A stretch of DNA of 64,000 nucleotides, taken from Arcuatula senhousia (Eukaryota; Mollusca; Bivalvia; Mytilida; Mytilidae). The stretch is from assembly GCA_963971305.1 (NCBI GenBank), contig OZ020311.1, positions 7,192,001-7,256,000 on the forward strand. The letters are read 5' to 3'. Numbering within the stretch: the stretch's first letter is position 1; every line of letters begins with the position of its first letter. Under the pieces are notes generated by a model, which saw only the letters and a list, made by a program, of their open reading frames with translations, searched no databases and was not told the origin of the DNA. The translations under genes were made by a program, and so were the position numbers. Shown one piece after another: positions 48,428 through 60,609 of the stretch.

Positions 48428-51400
48428 TGTGACAGACAGACTTGTTGTATAATAGCAGTCCGATTTCCACCGAAAAGAGAACAAAAGAATTTAACTCTTC
48501 TATCAAACGAGGTAGAAAAGTGCTATTGGGTTGTTTACGCTGTTGTCAAGACCTTTAAAAAGTTATTAAACGACACTTTTTGACAAAATTGTTCTTAAAT
48601 ACGGATTAAACATTTATTTCTTAACTTACATACAAAATATTACGACCGAAAATGTTTTACGTTTACAAATATTTTAACTTTTGTGTCAAATGGGGGGTGT
48701 TGTTATTTACTGTTACACTTTTTTGCCCGTGACAGGAAAAATCTACAAAAAATTCCAGTTACACAGTAAATATTTTCCTATAAATTGATGCTACAGTCAA
48801 GGTGGCACCTCAAACATTTACAGAGATACGTAATTCTAAAGTTGGTTCTTTTTTAGTGTCTGTGTTATAACTATTTACCCAACGAACACACCCGTCCTTG
48901 ACATTGCGATAAATAACAAAAGAAAAATGCTATCTGTTCACTAAATTATTTTTATAAAAAATTGTTTCATTTAATTTGTATGAAAATTAAAAAAATAAAA
49001 CAAATTTTCATTTAAAGAATCAAAAGGATATTTAATTTATTTTGAGTTGCGAGGATTTGACCTACTTAAATACACAGACATTGAATAACGACCAATCTTG
49101 TGTTTTGTTGATCTTTGATCACTTTATCCAAATTAATAGAGAACCGGTTTTATATAAGATTGATAAACAAATTGAGTGATAAGTACCCGTTAAGAAAACA
49201 AAAACAATGTGAATCGCTTGAGTAGCAACACAAACTGTTTATATAAAATATAAATGAATTGGATTCAAATAATTATAGGTTTTGTTCTTTGTTTCAAAAT
49301 GTATTGTTATGCATCTTGTATAGTAATGTTATAAATAGTTAATTCGTTTTAATGTATAGAAACTGTACAAATTTGACGGCTTTTGTATATTCCACGCCTC
49401 CCCCTTTTCAAAGTCATTTCAAAACTTCCATGAAATTGACAAGTTTCCTTTTCAAGATTAACAGTGGTCGTTTGTATTAGCCTCAACATCTTCATAATAT
49501 CATGGAAAACAGTCGCGCAAATTTAAATCTGAACAATATATTTTATCATGGCAATGTCGGATCCAGAAGGGGGGGGGGGGTGATCGGGGTTTTGAATCTC
49601 CTTTCCATTGAATAAGTTTGTTACTTTCGTGCAAGTTTTTTGCGAAATTGACCATAAACCCTCCTCCTTTCCTCAGAAGACTATAAGCGGTACCCCCCCT
49701 TTCTGCTGTGAATCAATTCTGGATCTGCCCCTCACGATCTGCAACAAAAGTTTTTCTATTCAAATGTTAAAATCAAAAGATAAACGATACATGAATTAGA
49801 ATTTAGATGGAGGTAGTAAGTCTGCATTTCAAAATTATGTAAATTATATATCTGTTACTTCTTTTGCGCAATGTTACATCTCTATAAAAACCTATCAAAC
49901 ACACCACTTGTACTTGGTCAAATATAACATTAATTCCCCTGAAATTACTTGACTACGGGCTATTCAAAAGTGTTACACTTTTTTGCCCGTGTGCATAGAA
50001 TTTTTCCAATTAGCTGATTCGGTGTCTTTTTGTATTTGCAATTACTAAAGCGAATGTGTAGGTGGCACCCACGGAAATAAATACACAGGATTTTTTTAAC
50101 AAAAACAGAGTATCAGTTCCGCTTGGCCTTAACGACGTGTTTGTGTTAAAATAATGAATCTCTATCATTAGGTATGGTGATTTAGATTGTATTCATAGAG
50201 GCAGAAATATGTCCAGACCTTACCTTTTAAATTACAAGTCGCTTAATCCAACACCTGAATTTTAATCGCATATTGTATAAGAGTGCATCTCACCTTGGCG
50301 TCATGTATTTTTAAGGTACTATTTTTAACCTTTTAACAGGAGAGCGAAAAAATAGGGCAGATAATTTTTTAACGGTGGAAAACGGACTGATAGAGACCAT
50401 CCAAGTTTCAATACTTTATTAATCAGTTATCAGATTATAACAACCCTACAAGTACATAAAGAAATATTTAGTAAGACAATCACAATACATATGAATACAT
50501 ACAAACAATACAACATAAATAAAACACATAGCACAAGTTTCATGAAATCCTTGATACAGCCTAGTAATGAACATTTACAAAACAATACATAAAACACAAA
50601 AATACGATATCTGAACAATACATTCAAACATATAAGACAAACATGACAAAAACACAAAACATGTATCGTACCTGTCTATGGGACCAGGTTGCTGATCAAT
50701 AATAAATACTATCTGCCAATACTTCATAAGCAAGTGTCCTAGAAATATAAAAATGAACATAATAAGCAATATTGCAAAAGTACAACTCTAGGCTTCCTTT
50801 CAAAGATGAAAAATATAAAATATCAAATCAAGGATTCCAATAACCAAATTACAATGAATTAAAAGTACTTGTAGGAAAAGTTAACAATGAATGATAAAAA
50901 ATACAAATAGTTAATCTTTTACCCAAAATATGATTTATCTCGAAAATCACACAAAATCATACATCTTGCATAAAACACTCTTACAAAAGAATAAAGGAAT
51001 GATGAAGAATATATAATACCTTCAAATTAGAAGTAAAGGATCCAGGAAAAGTTAATCATATATCCAAATATCAAATTCTTCATCAAGATAGAAATATGGC
51101 TACTATAATGGCCAAAATACTAAAGTCTAATAATCTTAAACAAAGGATCCACTGGGCTGTAAAGTTTAGGCGGGAAAAGTACCCAAACCAATAAAATAGT
51201 AAATCTGGAAAGTACTCGGCCAATAAGAACTCAAACACAGACACACCCATTCATAAGATCATGCTCACAATGATATGCCTGAGTAACTCCCAAAATTACT
51301 ACCATACCAATATAATTGACTACTGTGGATCAAAGGTTAATACCTATAGGCTAAAATCAATAACAAGAAAGACTGTTCTTGAATAATCAAATCATTCCCT

Positions 51401-51488
51401 TTAGAAGGTTTAATAATCAATTTCTTGAAATGATAATTACATTTAATTATAAAAATAACATAATTCATAAAAAATACATACTATCACA
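48428..51488 (-). repeat. 3' LTR, interrupted
   Basis: On the minus strand it starts TGTGATAGTATG at 51488 and ends GTCTGTCACA at 48428. It is split by the DNA element at 48456-50389. The remaining 1123 bp align end to end with 59160-60282. Confidence 0.95.
48456..50389. mobile_element. 1.9-kb DNA element inserted in the 3' LTR
   Basis: The terminal inverted repeat is CAGTCCGWTTTCCACCG, with ATAG flanking both sides (48452-48455 and 50390-50393). The uninterrupted site is visible in the other LTR. No transposase ORF was seen, so it is non-autonomous. It contains a GGATCCAG...GGATCTGCCCCT repeat (49556-49733). The 4-bp duplication leaves the superfamily open. Confidence 0.9.
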
Positions 51489-51500
51489 TACTCCCCCTGC
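51489..51500 (-). promoter_or_regulatory. Polypurine tract of the LTR retrotransposon
   Basis: The minus strand reads GCAGGGGGAGTA directly before the 3' LTR start (TGTGATAG). This is the expected position and composition for plus-strand priming. Confidence 0.85.
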
Positions 51501-51923
51501 TTCTGAAATGGTGCCCTCACCATTATTCATACAAAAGGAGTATTACAAATAATGCTTCTCATATGAAATACAAGCAAGCATACCCTATTAATACAATGAC
51601 AACATAAACCAAAATATACTATACATCTCATATCTAATACAAGACACATAACAATATATAATAATATAACTATATGTGACAGTAAATATTACAAGTAAAT
51701 GCATGATAGAAAACACATAATATATATAATTACACCATTGGCAACCAAATAGTGTATCACATAGTATTGGAAACTACTATCCAATAAACTACAATGAAAG
51801 TATAATATATGACAGTAAATCAATTAAAATATACAGTCAGCTAATCAAGTACATAAGTAATATAATATTACATTCAGCTGATAAAATAAAACAGTAAAAA
51901 CACTTAATCTGATCCATAAAAAT

Positions 51924-54900
51924 CTATGAATTTCCAATACCGGTATTCTCTGTCACAATTTTCACTATTGCTAGTCCTATATCCTTCTCAACTGATGGGA
52001 ACATTCCTGACATAGCTAAATCCTTGAGGTATTCTACTCTTACAAACCAACTGGACTGCTGAGACATGACAAACTCACCAGATCTCATCCAACTTGGTTG
52101 TCGAGTTTGTCTTCTAGGTCGTGTGACTGGTTCTTCAATAACCTCTTCCTCACTCTCTGTTTCTGTATCAGGGCCCTGTTCTTCAAATTCTTCCTCCTGC
52201 ACATTTTCAGTATATGTACTGTCAGAACTTTCTGACCGTACCTGAATGACAGGTTCCTCACTTATAATTGAATGTTCCTCCACACCTTGATCTTGACTTG
52301 GTACATCAAAATAGACCAAGTCTTGATCCTCCTCTGAACTATCTCCATCCTTGTCATCATGAGTTACTTCCCCTTGATGTGCTTTCTCTATCTCCTTGGA
52401 CTTTATTGGTAGCAATAGGTTCCTATGTAATGTCCTCTTACGACCAGTACCATTTTCCTTAGTCACTTCAAACACTGGAATATTCAGATTTGGTTGGTTG
52501 GTCACAATATACACATCCTCTTCCCATTTATCTGATAGTTTGTGTTTTCCGTCCCATGCTACAATTTTAACCAACACCTTATCTCCAATATCTAGTACAG
52601 CACTTCTGGACTTCAGGTCATAATTTGACTTTTGTCTTCCCTGTTGTTTCCTTGAGCAAGAAATGGCCAGTTCATATGCTGATTTCATGCGTTCCTTCAT
52701 CTTTTCTACATATTTTGCTCCTGAATCCCCAGTTGAATGGTCCAAATTGAAGATGATGTCTACAGGGATGTGGGGTTCTCGACCAAACATAAGATAATAG
52801 GGTGTCATTCCTGTTGTATCATGTCGAGTACAATTATAAGCATGAACCATTGTTGAAACATGTGACTTCCAATCCTGCTTTTGTGATGGATTTAAGGTTC
52901 CTAACATATTGAGTAAAGTTCTATTAAATCTTTCACATGCTCCATTTCCCTGTGGGTGATAAGGTGTTGTTCTAGATTTCTTTACTCCAGTCATCTTACA
53001 CAGTTCTTTCATCAATTTCCCTTCAAAGTTTGGTCCTTGATCTGTATGAATGGTTTTAGGGAATCCATAATGGACAACAAAGTTCTTCATAAAAGCTTCA
53101 GCAGTAGTATGAGCAGTGGTGTTCTTGGTTGGTACGGCTACAGCATACTTAGTGAAGTGGTCCATTATGACAAGAATGTACTGTTGACCTCCCTTTGATG
53201 TTTCTAGGCCTAAAAAGTCCATACATACTAATTCTAATGGCTGGGTTGTCTCAATGCTAACCATTGGTACTCTTTGGGTAGTTGTTGTTTTCCTTCTTAT
53301 GCATCTCTCACAGTTAGTTATCCACATGTCGACATCTTTAGACATTCCATGCCAGAAAAATCTGTCGCGTAACAAGGACATGGTATGGTCTCTTCCTTGG
53401 TGACCCATTTCATTGTGGATTTTCTGAAGAATGTACTTCCTATAGCCTGATGGTACCAATAACTGTTTCCTAGATTCTCCAGATACTGTATCCTTAGTTA
53501 CTCTGTATAAAACATCATCATCTATTTCCAATTTATCAAAGTTGTTGTAAATGGCTTTGCTTTCTGCTGTTTGTGGCATATCCTTTCTATCTGGTTTCAT
53601 TCCTGACCTTACCTGTTGTATCCAATATTTTAAAGATAAATCCTGATTTTGTATAAATGGGATGTTCAATTGTTCCAATGGCGATTCTTGTGTAGAAATG
53701 ATGTTATCTAAGGTATTCTGTTTGCAAGTTAATGTTTCAATGGCTGGTGATGATGGTACTGCATTGCATATAGCTGTGAAGGAGTCTGATGATATACTCT
53801 CAGTGCAGTTTTCTGGGGTTAGCATTAATCCAGGCAACCTGGACATGCCATCTGCATCTGCATTTGAAATTCCACTTCTGTATTTTATATCAAAATCATA
53901 AGAAGATAATGCTGCCATCCATCTCTGAGTCGTTGCATCTAATTTTGCTGATGTTAAGACATATGTGAGAGGATTGTTGTCTGTTAAAACCAGAAATCTG
54001 TTTGCTCTTAAGTAGTCACTGAACTTTTCTGTAATTGACCATTTTAAAGCTAAAAATTCCAATCTATGAGCTGGGTAGTGTTGTTCAGGTTTGGTTAAAC
54101 TTCTACTTGCATAATCTATTACCGGTACCCTCTTTTGACCATCTTGATCCTGATATAGCACTGCACCAAGTCCTACTGATGAGGCATCTGTGTGTAGTTC
54201 AAATGGTCTTGTAAAATCAGGATAGCCAAGAACTGGTGGATTAATGAGACATTCCTTGAGTGTATTGAAAGCCTTATCCTGTTCTTCTGTCCATGCAAAC
54301 TTATCTTTAGCTTGATGTTTACTAGTTGTCTTTCCTCTTTTCTTCTTTGTTGGTACAGGCATCAGTGAACTGAGTGGTCGTGCAATCTTTGAAAAGTCTT
54401 TTATGAATCGCCTATAATAGCCTACAAATCCTAAAAACTTCCTAATTTCTTCAGGGGTAGTTGGTCTTGGCCATGACTTTACTTTTTCAATTTTTTCTGG
54501 ATCTGGTTCTATTCCATTCCTTGAAACTATATGTCCTACATATTTGACTTTTCTCATGAAGAAGCAGCATTTCTTTGGTGCTAATTTCAATCCGGCTTGT
54601 TTTAATCTGTTAAAAACTTTATCAATTCTGTCTAAATGTTCCTGATATGTGTCAGAAAGTATAATAACATCATCTAAATAAACAAAGCAAATTTTTAAAT
54701 TTAAGTCCATTAAAATTGTTTCCATTAATCTTTGATAAGTTGCTGGGCTGTTTGCTAAACCAAATGGCATTTTATTGTATTCATAAAAACCTAAAGGTCC
54801 TAAAGTAAAAGCAGTTCTTTCTTTGTGATCTTCATGAATTTCTACATTGTGATATCCAGATTTCATATCTATTACTGTGAAGTATGAGTTCCCTGCAAGT

Positions 54901-56212
54901 GCTTCCAAAATTTCTTCTATTCTAGGTAAAGCATGTGCATCTTTGATAGTTCGATCATTTAATTGGCGGTAATCAACACACATTCGCAATTGACCTGACT
55001 TTTTCCGACAAAGGACTATGTTTGATGCAAAGGGTGAATGAGACTGTCTTATAACTCCACTTGCTAGAAGTTGTTGTATATGGTTTCTGACTTCTTCATA
55101 CATAGCTGGTGGTATACGCCTATGTTTCTGTTTGAAAGGTGTCTCATCTGTTAATTCTATCCTATGTTTTACAAGGTGTGTTGTTCCTATATCTGTTTCA
55201 TCTTTTGACATGATATCTGAGTATTTGAAAATGAGTTGTTTCCCTTGATCTATTTCTTCTTGTGTTAATCCTTCAGTACATATAGTAATTCCTTCCTTTG
55301 TAAATAATGATTCCATCTCAGATCTGTCTTTGTTTACTGGAATTTCTTCCTCAGTTCTTGTGATGTTTTCAATTGTGACTGGATGTAGCTCACAAATAAT
55401 AGCATTTGGTGGTACAGCAACAGTTCTTGTTGATACATTTGAAATATGGACATCAATAATTTTGGTTTCACCATAAGTGTATGGAACAATGGTTGGTGTA
55501 ATGTCAATATCATCAGGTATTACTGAATTCTTTGTTGACTGGATGATACAGCATGTAGGGTGGTATGGTAATTCTTTATCTAATATTCCTTTGATTTTTA
55601 ATTCTGAGTTAGGTGGTATCAAAATTCTATTTCTTTCTGCAGATTTTACTATTGCAAGTTGATTGTTCCTTCTTTTTAGAGACTTTTCTCTCAAAGTTAA
55701 GCATCTGAGTGCCATATAAACTGGTGTGTACAGTTGACTTAGCTGCAGATATTTCTCTCCATATATTCCTTCTAATTGATGTATTAATGAGCCTAAGATG
55801 TTTGTTCCAATTAATGCAGGAATTTGTGAGTTATATTTGCTGTCTGGTACTATTAAGAATAGACAGTTTGTCAATGCTGTATCAGTAGAAGATTTTCCCT
55901 TCTTGTTAACAATGTTAAGGTCTAATTCTATGTAGCCATCATAAGGTAGATTGTTTCCGTCTGCACATTCAATGTTTAGTATCTGTGAGACTGGTTTTAT
56001 TTCAATGTCATCGAAATTCTTTGTATAAAATTGTCTGCTAATTGTGGAAACAGTTGATCCAGTATCTAAAAGAGCAGTTGTTTGTACATTTCCTAAAATA
56101 ATATTGCTTTCATTTGCAAATCCTACTAAGGTGTTACTCTCTATAAAGTTGTTTGATTTAGGGCGGTTAGGTCTCTGATCAGCTATTTGCCCCTCAATGC
56201 CGATCTGTTGGA
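51924..56212 (-). CDS. Pol polyprotein: protease, reverse transcriptase, RNase H, integrase
   Basis: One open frame of about 1430 codons, reached by -1 frameshift from gag. Domains in order: aspartic protease with LDTGS (near 56057); Ty3/Gypsy RT with MCVDYRQLN, PFGLANSPATYQ and catalytic YLDD (54669-54680); the KFLGFVGYYRRFI connection; RNase H with HTDASSVGLGAVL; integrase with HHCC zinc finger (HNEMGHQGRDH...CERC) and DDE core (MDFLG, HTDQGPNFEG, PYHPQGNGACERFNRT); and an acidic C-terminal tail rich in Glu/Ser. The longest ATG-independent reading starts in the gag overlap, so no own start is needed. No stop interrupts it. Inferred product: the full enzymatic set for reverse transcription and integration. 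Confidence 0.95.
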
Positions 56213-57346
56213 GTTTAAACCAGCTCGTTTGTTGTTGTCAAGTCTAATTCTACAACCTATCTGTAAGTGACCTTCTTGGCCACATCTCCAACATACTGGT
56301 ATGTGCTGTTCATTATCCTCTTTTGGTTGCGGTTGATTTTGCTGCTGTGAATCTTGATTATATGATGGATAGTTTCTATACCCTTGATTTCTTGGTTTCC
56401 AATTTCCTCTATTATTATTATTCCTGTAACCTGATCTTCTATTATTGTATCTTTGATTTCCTCTATTTTGCCATGTGTTCTGATGTTGCATTTCATTTGT
56501 AATGACTTTAATCTCATTTAATTCAGTTGATAGCTTGTTGATTATAGTTTTCAATTCTCCATCTGTATCTTTTTCCTCTGGTTTATCAGTTATACCCATC
56601 TTTACAACTTGTGGTTTTCCTGGAGCCTCTTGTTTAAATTCATTTTCCTGTTCTTTCATGGCAGCTTTGAGCTTGTCAAAATCTTTGATAATGAAATGGA
56701 GATGTCCTGATGTTTCTTTTAGTTTAGTATCCAAGCCACTCCAAAACATAGAGCAGAGCCTATCATTCATTTCATCTGGTCTTACAAGATTCTGCTGGCA
56801 TGCTCGGTACATTAAATCTTCGAGGCGATTCGCCCAACTGGTGACATCTTCACCTAATTTCTGTTTAGCACTATAAAATTCTTCCATTATTTTATCTCTA
56901 GATATGCTTAGTCCAAAATTTCCATCTAATTTATCTAAAAGCTGTTGTAGCGTAGCTGTTGGTCCTAATCACATTGCAACTCTAGCAGCTTCTCCTCTGA
57001 GTGACCTTCTTATTTGCATATCCACTACATGTGTTGGAAAGTTGGCATTTCTTAATGTTTCAACTTCATATCTCCATAAATCATAATTTGCCTCTCCTTT
57101 CCCTGATTCTCCAAAGAATGTTGATATTCTTGGTGTGTAATTGTTATTTGCAGTTGTGGTTGTTGCTGATGCTGAAGTAGTTGTTGTTGCAGCAGGCTCT
57201 GATTTAACTGACATTATTCCTGTTAAGAAAGTTTTAAGTTCGCTTGGATCTGTTGTTTTAGGTCTTGCTCCTAACTTCTCAAATACCTTTAACAATGCTT
57301 TTTCCTCTTCTTCTGAAAATTCTACTTTTCCTCCTTTAGCAGCCAT
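56183..57346 (-). pseudogene. Gag with one in-frame stop
   Basis: The frame opens at MAAKGGKVEFSEEEEKALLK (57346) and continues to the TAG at 56183-56185. One TGA at 56969-56971 splits it into 125 residues and a 234-residue downstream open frame. The second part has a coiled, charged middle, a basic Asn/Arg-rich stretch and one CCHC knuckle, CWRCGQEGHLQIGC. Gag forms the particle and binds RNA. Because pol is made only after gag, this stop would block Pol unless read through. The CDS is otherwise intact. Confidence 0.88.
56213..56219 (-). promoter_or_regulatory. Putative -1 ribosomal frameshift site TTTAAAC
   Basis: The minus strand reads T TTA AAC in the gag frame, a classical slippery heptamer. 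It lies 28 bases before the gag stop codon and in the overlap with pol. Slipping by -1 gives TTT AAA C in the pol frame, which is then open through the protease. Confidence 0.8.
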
Positions 57347-57422
57347 GTTGAAATTTCAATTTCTATGTATATGCTAAACTATTGTATTAGAATGTAGTAT
57401 AGCGTGGGAAAATCCAGGCTGA

Positions 57423-58184
57423 CTACTTACAATGTTTAGCTTTAATCCAACAATCTGTGATAATTTGTTTAGTAATCTTCTTGAGCCAAGTAGTGGCTAA
57501 GACAGGTAAGGGATGAATCCCGTCCTTGTACAATTGGAAGTTGTAGTAATGCCTTATTCCAATTTTATTATGATGTGATCCTTTCTTATATTTTGACTGT
57601 ACGGATAGATCTGACGAGAATGATGGTGAATGTGAACCTAATTTAATGTTAAATAAATGTATTTCTTTATTTAATAAAACAATTTGTTCTTGAAGTTGTT
57701 GATCTTGATCTTCAAAAATTTTAGGCTCAGGATGTCCTTTGAAGCTGTTCCAGGTGCTAATTGAATAAACCGGAGTTTCTAATAAAGTTAGTTTACAGCT
57801 AGGGTAATGCTGAAATAACTCTAAAATAAGCTTGATCTCTTGACAAAAAGAGGTTACAGTTTCTGAATTGTCGAACGATGTTAGACTAATTTGTCCTTTT
57901 GAAGCTTTGGAAGTTAAATTGCAGGTTCCGAACCAAAGATATAGACTGATGTTTCCGTAGTCTCTAATGATTCCTTTCAGATGCTTCTGTAAAAATTGTC
58001 TACCTTGTGTTACGGTATATCCTGATTTGCAATAAAATTTAATATTTTGCTCGGTTCTTGAAGTAACAGCAGATTTGATATATGAAGCTTTGCTATCTCC
58101 TAAAATGACAGGTTTCAAGATTCTAGTTCCTGATGGTTCTTGTAGAACTTTCTCATTAAATTTTATAAGCTTGCTTAGCGACAT
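57423..58184 (-). CDS. SGNH/GDSL-hydrolase-like accessory ORF of the LTR retrotransposon
   Basis: The open frame extends to 58298 (291 codons). I prefer the internal start MSLSKLIKFNEK at 58184, because the upstream part reads as leader and starts with a short hydrophobic run. SGNH-type blocks occur in order: KPVILGDSKAS (block I, nucleophile Ser in GDS), KSGYTVTQG (block II Gly position), LWFGTCNLTSK (block III, GTCN in place of GxND) and KDGIHPLP (block V, Asp and His). These would form a Ser-Asp-His esterase/acetylhydrolase triad. GDSL-type extra ORFs are described in some bdelloid rotifer LTR retrotransposons, and esterase domains occur in CR1-like LINEs; a position 5' of gag is unusual. 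The TGTAAGTAG at its end also looks like a splice donor. Function in the element is unknown. Confidence 0.72.
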   Translation of the reverse strand: MSLSKLIKFNEKVLQEPSGTRILKPVILGDSKASYIKSAVTSRTEQNIKFYCKSGYTVTQGRQFLQKHLKGIIRDYGNISLYLWFGTCNLTSKASKGQISLTSFDNSETVTSFCQEIKLILELFQHYPSCKLTLLETPVYSISTWNSFKGHPEPKIFEDQDQQLQEQIVLLNKEIHLFNIKLGSHSPSFSSDLSVQSKYKKGSHHNKIGIRHYYNFQLYKDGIHPLPVLATTWLKKITKQIITDCWIKAKHCK

Positions 58185-58298
58185 AAATAATAGCAAAATA
58201 AAACAAACCGCACGACGTGTTTCGACTTTCAAAGTGTATCGACAAAACAAATGCGAACAAAACAGAACCGCACGACAATAGTATTTATGGTCGACCAA

Positions 58299-59144
58299 TA
58301 TAGTTATCAGCTGATTTGTTTATATTTTATTTTATTTTGAGCTAGCTTTTATGTTTATCTTTATCTATTTAGTTATTTCTATATACCTTAGGATCCTTTT
58401 AATGTTACACCTTCCAAGTACTAAACTACTTGGATTATACACAAACTGTATCTACAGTACCTAAAACAATATCAGGGTACAAAACACTATGCTTATATAG
58501 CTATAATTAGCTCAGGGGTTTTCACACTGATGTGCTAGATAATGACCTGGCTGGATGTCCTACATAATGACCCGGAAGTGGACTAGGAGGGGGTCGGGCT
58601 GATATAATAATAGGGGGTGTCAAGAACTTTCTCTCACTCTCTATAATCTGCTACAGTAAGACATTTGCAAGTAATATTACTCACATAATATCTCGTACTG
58701 GAAAAAAAAAAATCAGTATGACCTGTTGTATGAAGAATCTAAACAAAAATTGACAATAAACTAAGATCAAACTTGATCGTAGGTGACGACAATTGCTAAG
58801 TTAAATATACACACAAAATTACAATATTCACAAGTAAATTACTCGTGGAAATGCATATGCATGTACAGAAAGGCCTGAAAAATGAAACAAAAATAATATG
58901 CAGTATGAAATTTGATTTGCAACAAATTACCAATAATGTTCAATTTATGCAGCAAAGTAGTGTCCACACGTGTATCTGTTTACACCGGAAGTCAGCTGTG
59001 TCCTTGAACCTTGAAGTTTCACATCCAGCCGGCAAGCGGTATCCTGTAAGTGTAGTTCAGTCCACTACTCCAAGATCTCCTCCCTCCTTCCAAAACTGGT
59101 TTCGTCCTCGAAATCACAAAGTGGTCATCATCTTGACATCTTTT
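58299..59144 (-). other. Untranslated leader of the LTR retrotransposon
   Basis: Between the primer-binding site and the SGNH-like frame I see no long minus-strand ORF. The region probably holds the packaging signal and the internal promoter or splice signals of the element. Confidence 0.5.
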
Positions 59145-59157
59145 AACGTGGGCGCCA
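59145..59157 (-). promoter_or_regulatory. Primer-binding site
   Basis: The minus strand reads TGGCGCCCACGTT two bases after the 5' LTR ends in CA. The TGGCGCC start matches tRNA 3'-terminal complements such as those used by many Gypsy elements. The exact tRNA was not identified. Confidence 0.75.
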
Positions 59158-59159
59158 TT

Positions 59160-60282
59160 TGTGACAGACAGACTTGTTGTATAATAGAGACCATCCAAGT
59201 TTCAATACTTTATTAATCAGTTATCAGATTATAACAACCCTACAAGTACATAAAGAAATATTTAGTAAGACAATCACAATACATATGAATACATACAAAC
59301 AATACAACATAAATAAAACACATAGCACAAGTTTCATGAAATCCTTGATACAGCCTAGTAATGAACATTTACAAAACAATACATAAAACACAAAAATACG
59401 ATATCTGAACAATACATTCAAACATATAAGACAAACATGACAAAAACACAAAACATGTATCGTACCTGTCTATGGGACCAGGTTGCTGATCAATAATAAA
59501 TACTATCTGCCAATACTTCATAAGCAAGTGTCCTAGAAATATAAAAATGAACATAATAAGCAATATTGCAAAAGTACAACTCTAGGCTTCCTTTCAAAGA
59601 TGAAAAATATAAAATATCAAATCAAGGATTCCAATAACCAAATTACAATGAATTAAAAGTACTTGTAGGAAAAGTTAACAATGAATGATAAAAAATACAA
59701 ATAGTTAATCTTTTACCCAAAATATGATTTATCTCGAAAATCACACAAAATCATACATCTTGCATAAAACACTCTTACAAAAGAATAAAGGAATGATGAA
59801 GAATATATAATACCTTCAAATTAGAAGTAAAGGATCCAGGAAAAGTTAATCATATATCCAAATTTCAAATTCTTCATCAAGATAGAAATATGGCTACTAT
59901 AATGGCCAAAATACTAAAGTCTAATGATCTTAAACAAAGGATCCACTGGGCTGTAAAGTTTAGGCGGGAAAAGTACCCAAACCAATAAAATAGTAAATCT
60001 GGAAAGTACTCGGCCAATAAGAACTCAAACACAGACACACCCATTCATAAGATCATGCTCACAATGATATGCCTGAGTAACTCCCAAAATTACTACCATA
60101 CCAATATAATTGACTACTGTGGATCAAAGGTTAATACCTATAGGCTAAAATCAATAACAAGAAAGACTGTTCTTGAATAATCAAATCATTCCCTTTAGAA
60201 GGTTTAATAATCAATTTCTTTAAATGATAATTACATTTAATTATAAAAATAACATAATTCATAAAAAATACATACTATCACA
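59160..60282 (-). repeat. 5' LTR, complete
   Basis: 1123 bp, from TGTGATAG (minus, 60282) to CTGTCACA (59160). It contains the same short open frames as the other LTR, which are not genes. Differences seen by eye from the 3' LTR are at about 59866, 59925 and 60222. Confidence 0.95.
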
Positions 60283-60382
60283 TGTAAATAGCAGTTTAAG
60301 CGATTACAAGAACCCGGGACAAAACAGTCAACGTGGAGCACATGCAAAAATGAGCTAAATAAATTAATTGTGGAGTACTACC

Positions 60383-60609
60383 TAAGCAATTTCCTGTTAA
60401 AATTTGACACATGCTGTTGATAAGTGCTGATAAGAAAATTTGTTTAATGTGACCAATTTTAATCAGATTGCAAGGATTTGCATTTTTCATCCCTCACCAT
60501 TGTCCAGTTTTGTTTTATTAAAATAAAATAATAAAAAGTAAAGCTGTTAAAAAATAATACCATCATACATGTGTATTCCTGAAAAACTTGGCTATCCAAC
60601 CATATCAAT
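60383..60609. other. Spacer between two MITEs
   Basis: AT-rich stretch with no repeat ends or coding signal. Confidence 0.4.

Larger units (their letters stand above)
48428..60282 (-). mobile_element. Ty3/Gypsy LTR retrotransposon with an extra SGNH-hydrolase-like ORF
   Basis: Minus-strand element with LTRs at 48428-51488 (3' LTR, interrupted) and 59160-60282 (5' LTR), TG...CA ends, and TGTA on both flanks (48424-48427 and 60283-60286). In transcription order it has the 5' LTR, primer-binding site, leader, SGNH-like ORF, gag with CCHC knuckle, -1 frameshift site, protease-RT-RNase H-integrase, polypurine tract and 3' LTR. No env-like ORF was found. With the 1.9-kb nested element removed, the LTRs are the same length (1123 bp) with three mismatches seen by eye, so insertion was recent. 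One in-frame stop breaks gag. Confidence 0.95.
47855..60382. mobile_element. MITE with GGTAGTACTCCACAATTA ends, split by the LTR retrotransposon
   Basis: GGTAGTACTCCACAATTA at 47855 and its complement at 60365-60382 are flanked by TAA (47852-47854 and 60383-60385). Without the LTR element the MITE would be about 670 bp. A three-base TWA duplication fits PIF/Harbinger MITEs. The interior has no ORF. Confidence 0.75.

Noticed and set aside
50430..50769. Two small minus-strand open frames, repeated identically at 59224-59563
   Set aside because: They lie in the two LTRs, are duplicated because the LTRs are, and are low-complexity hydrophobic translations.
52268..55662. Plus-strand open frames across the pol region
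   Set aside because: They are antisense shadows of the long Pol frame, without domains.
58185..58298. Use of the upstream start at 58298 for the SGNH-like ORF
   Set aside because: The added 38 residues are outside the SGNH blocks and look like leader sequence. The long form cannot be excluded.
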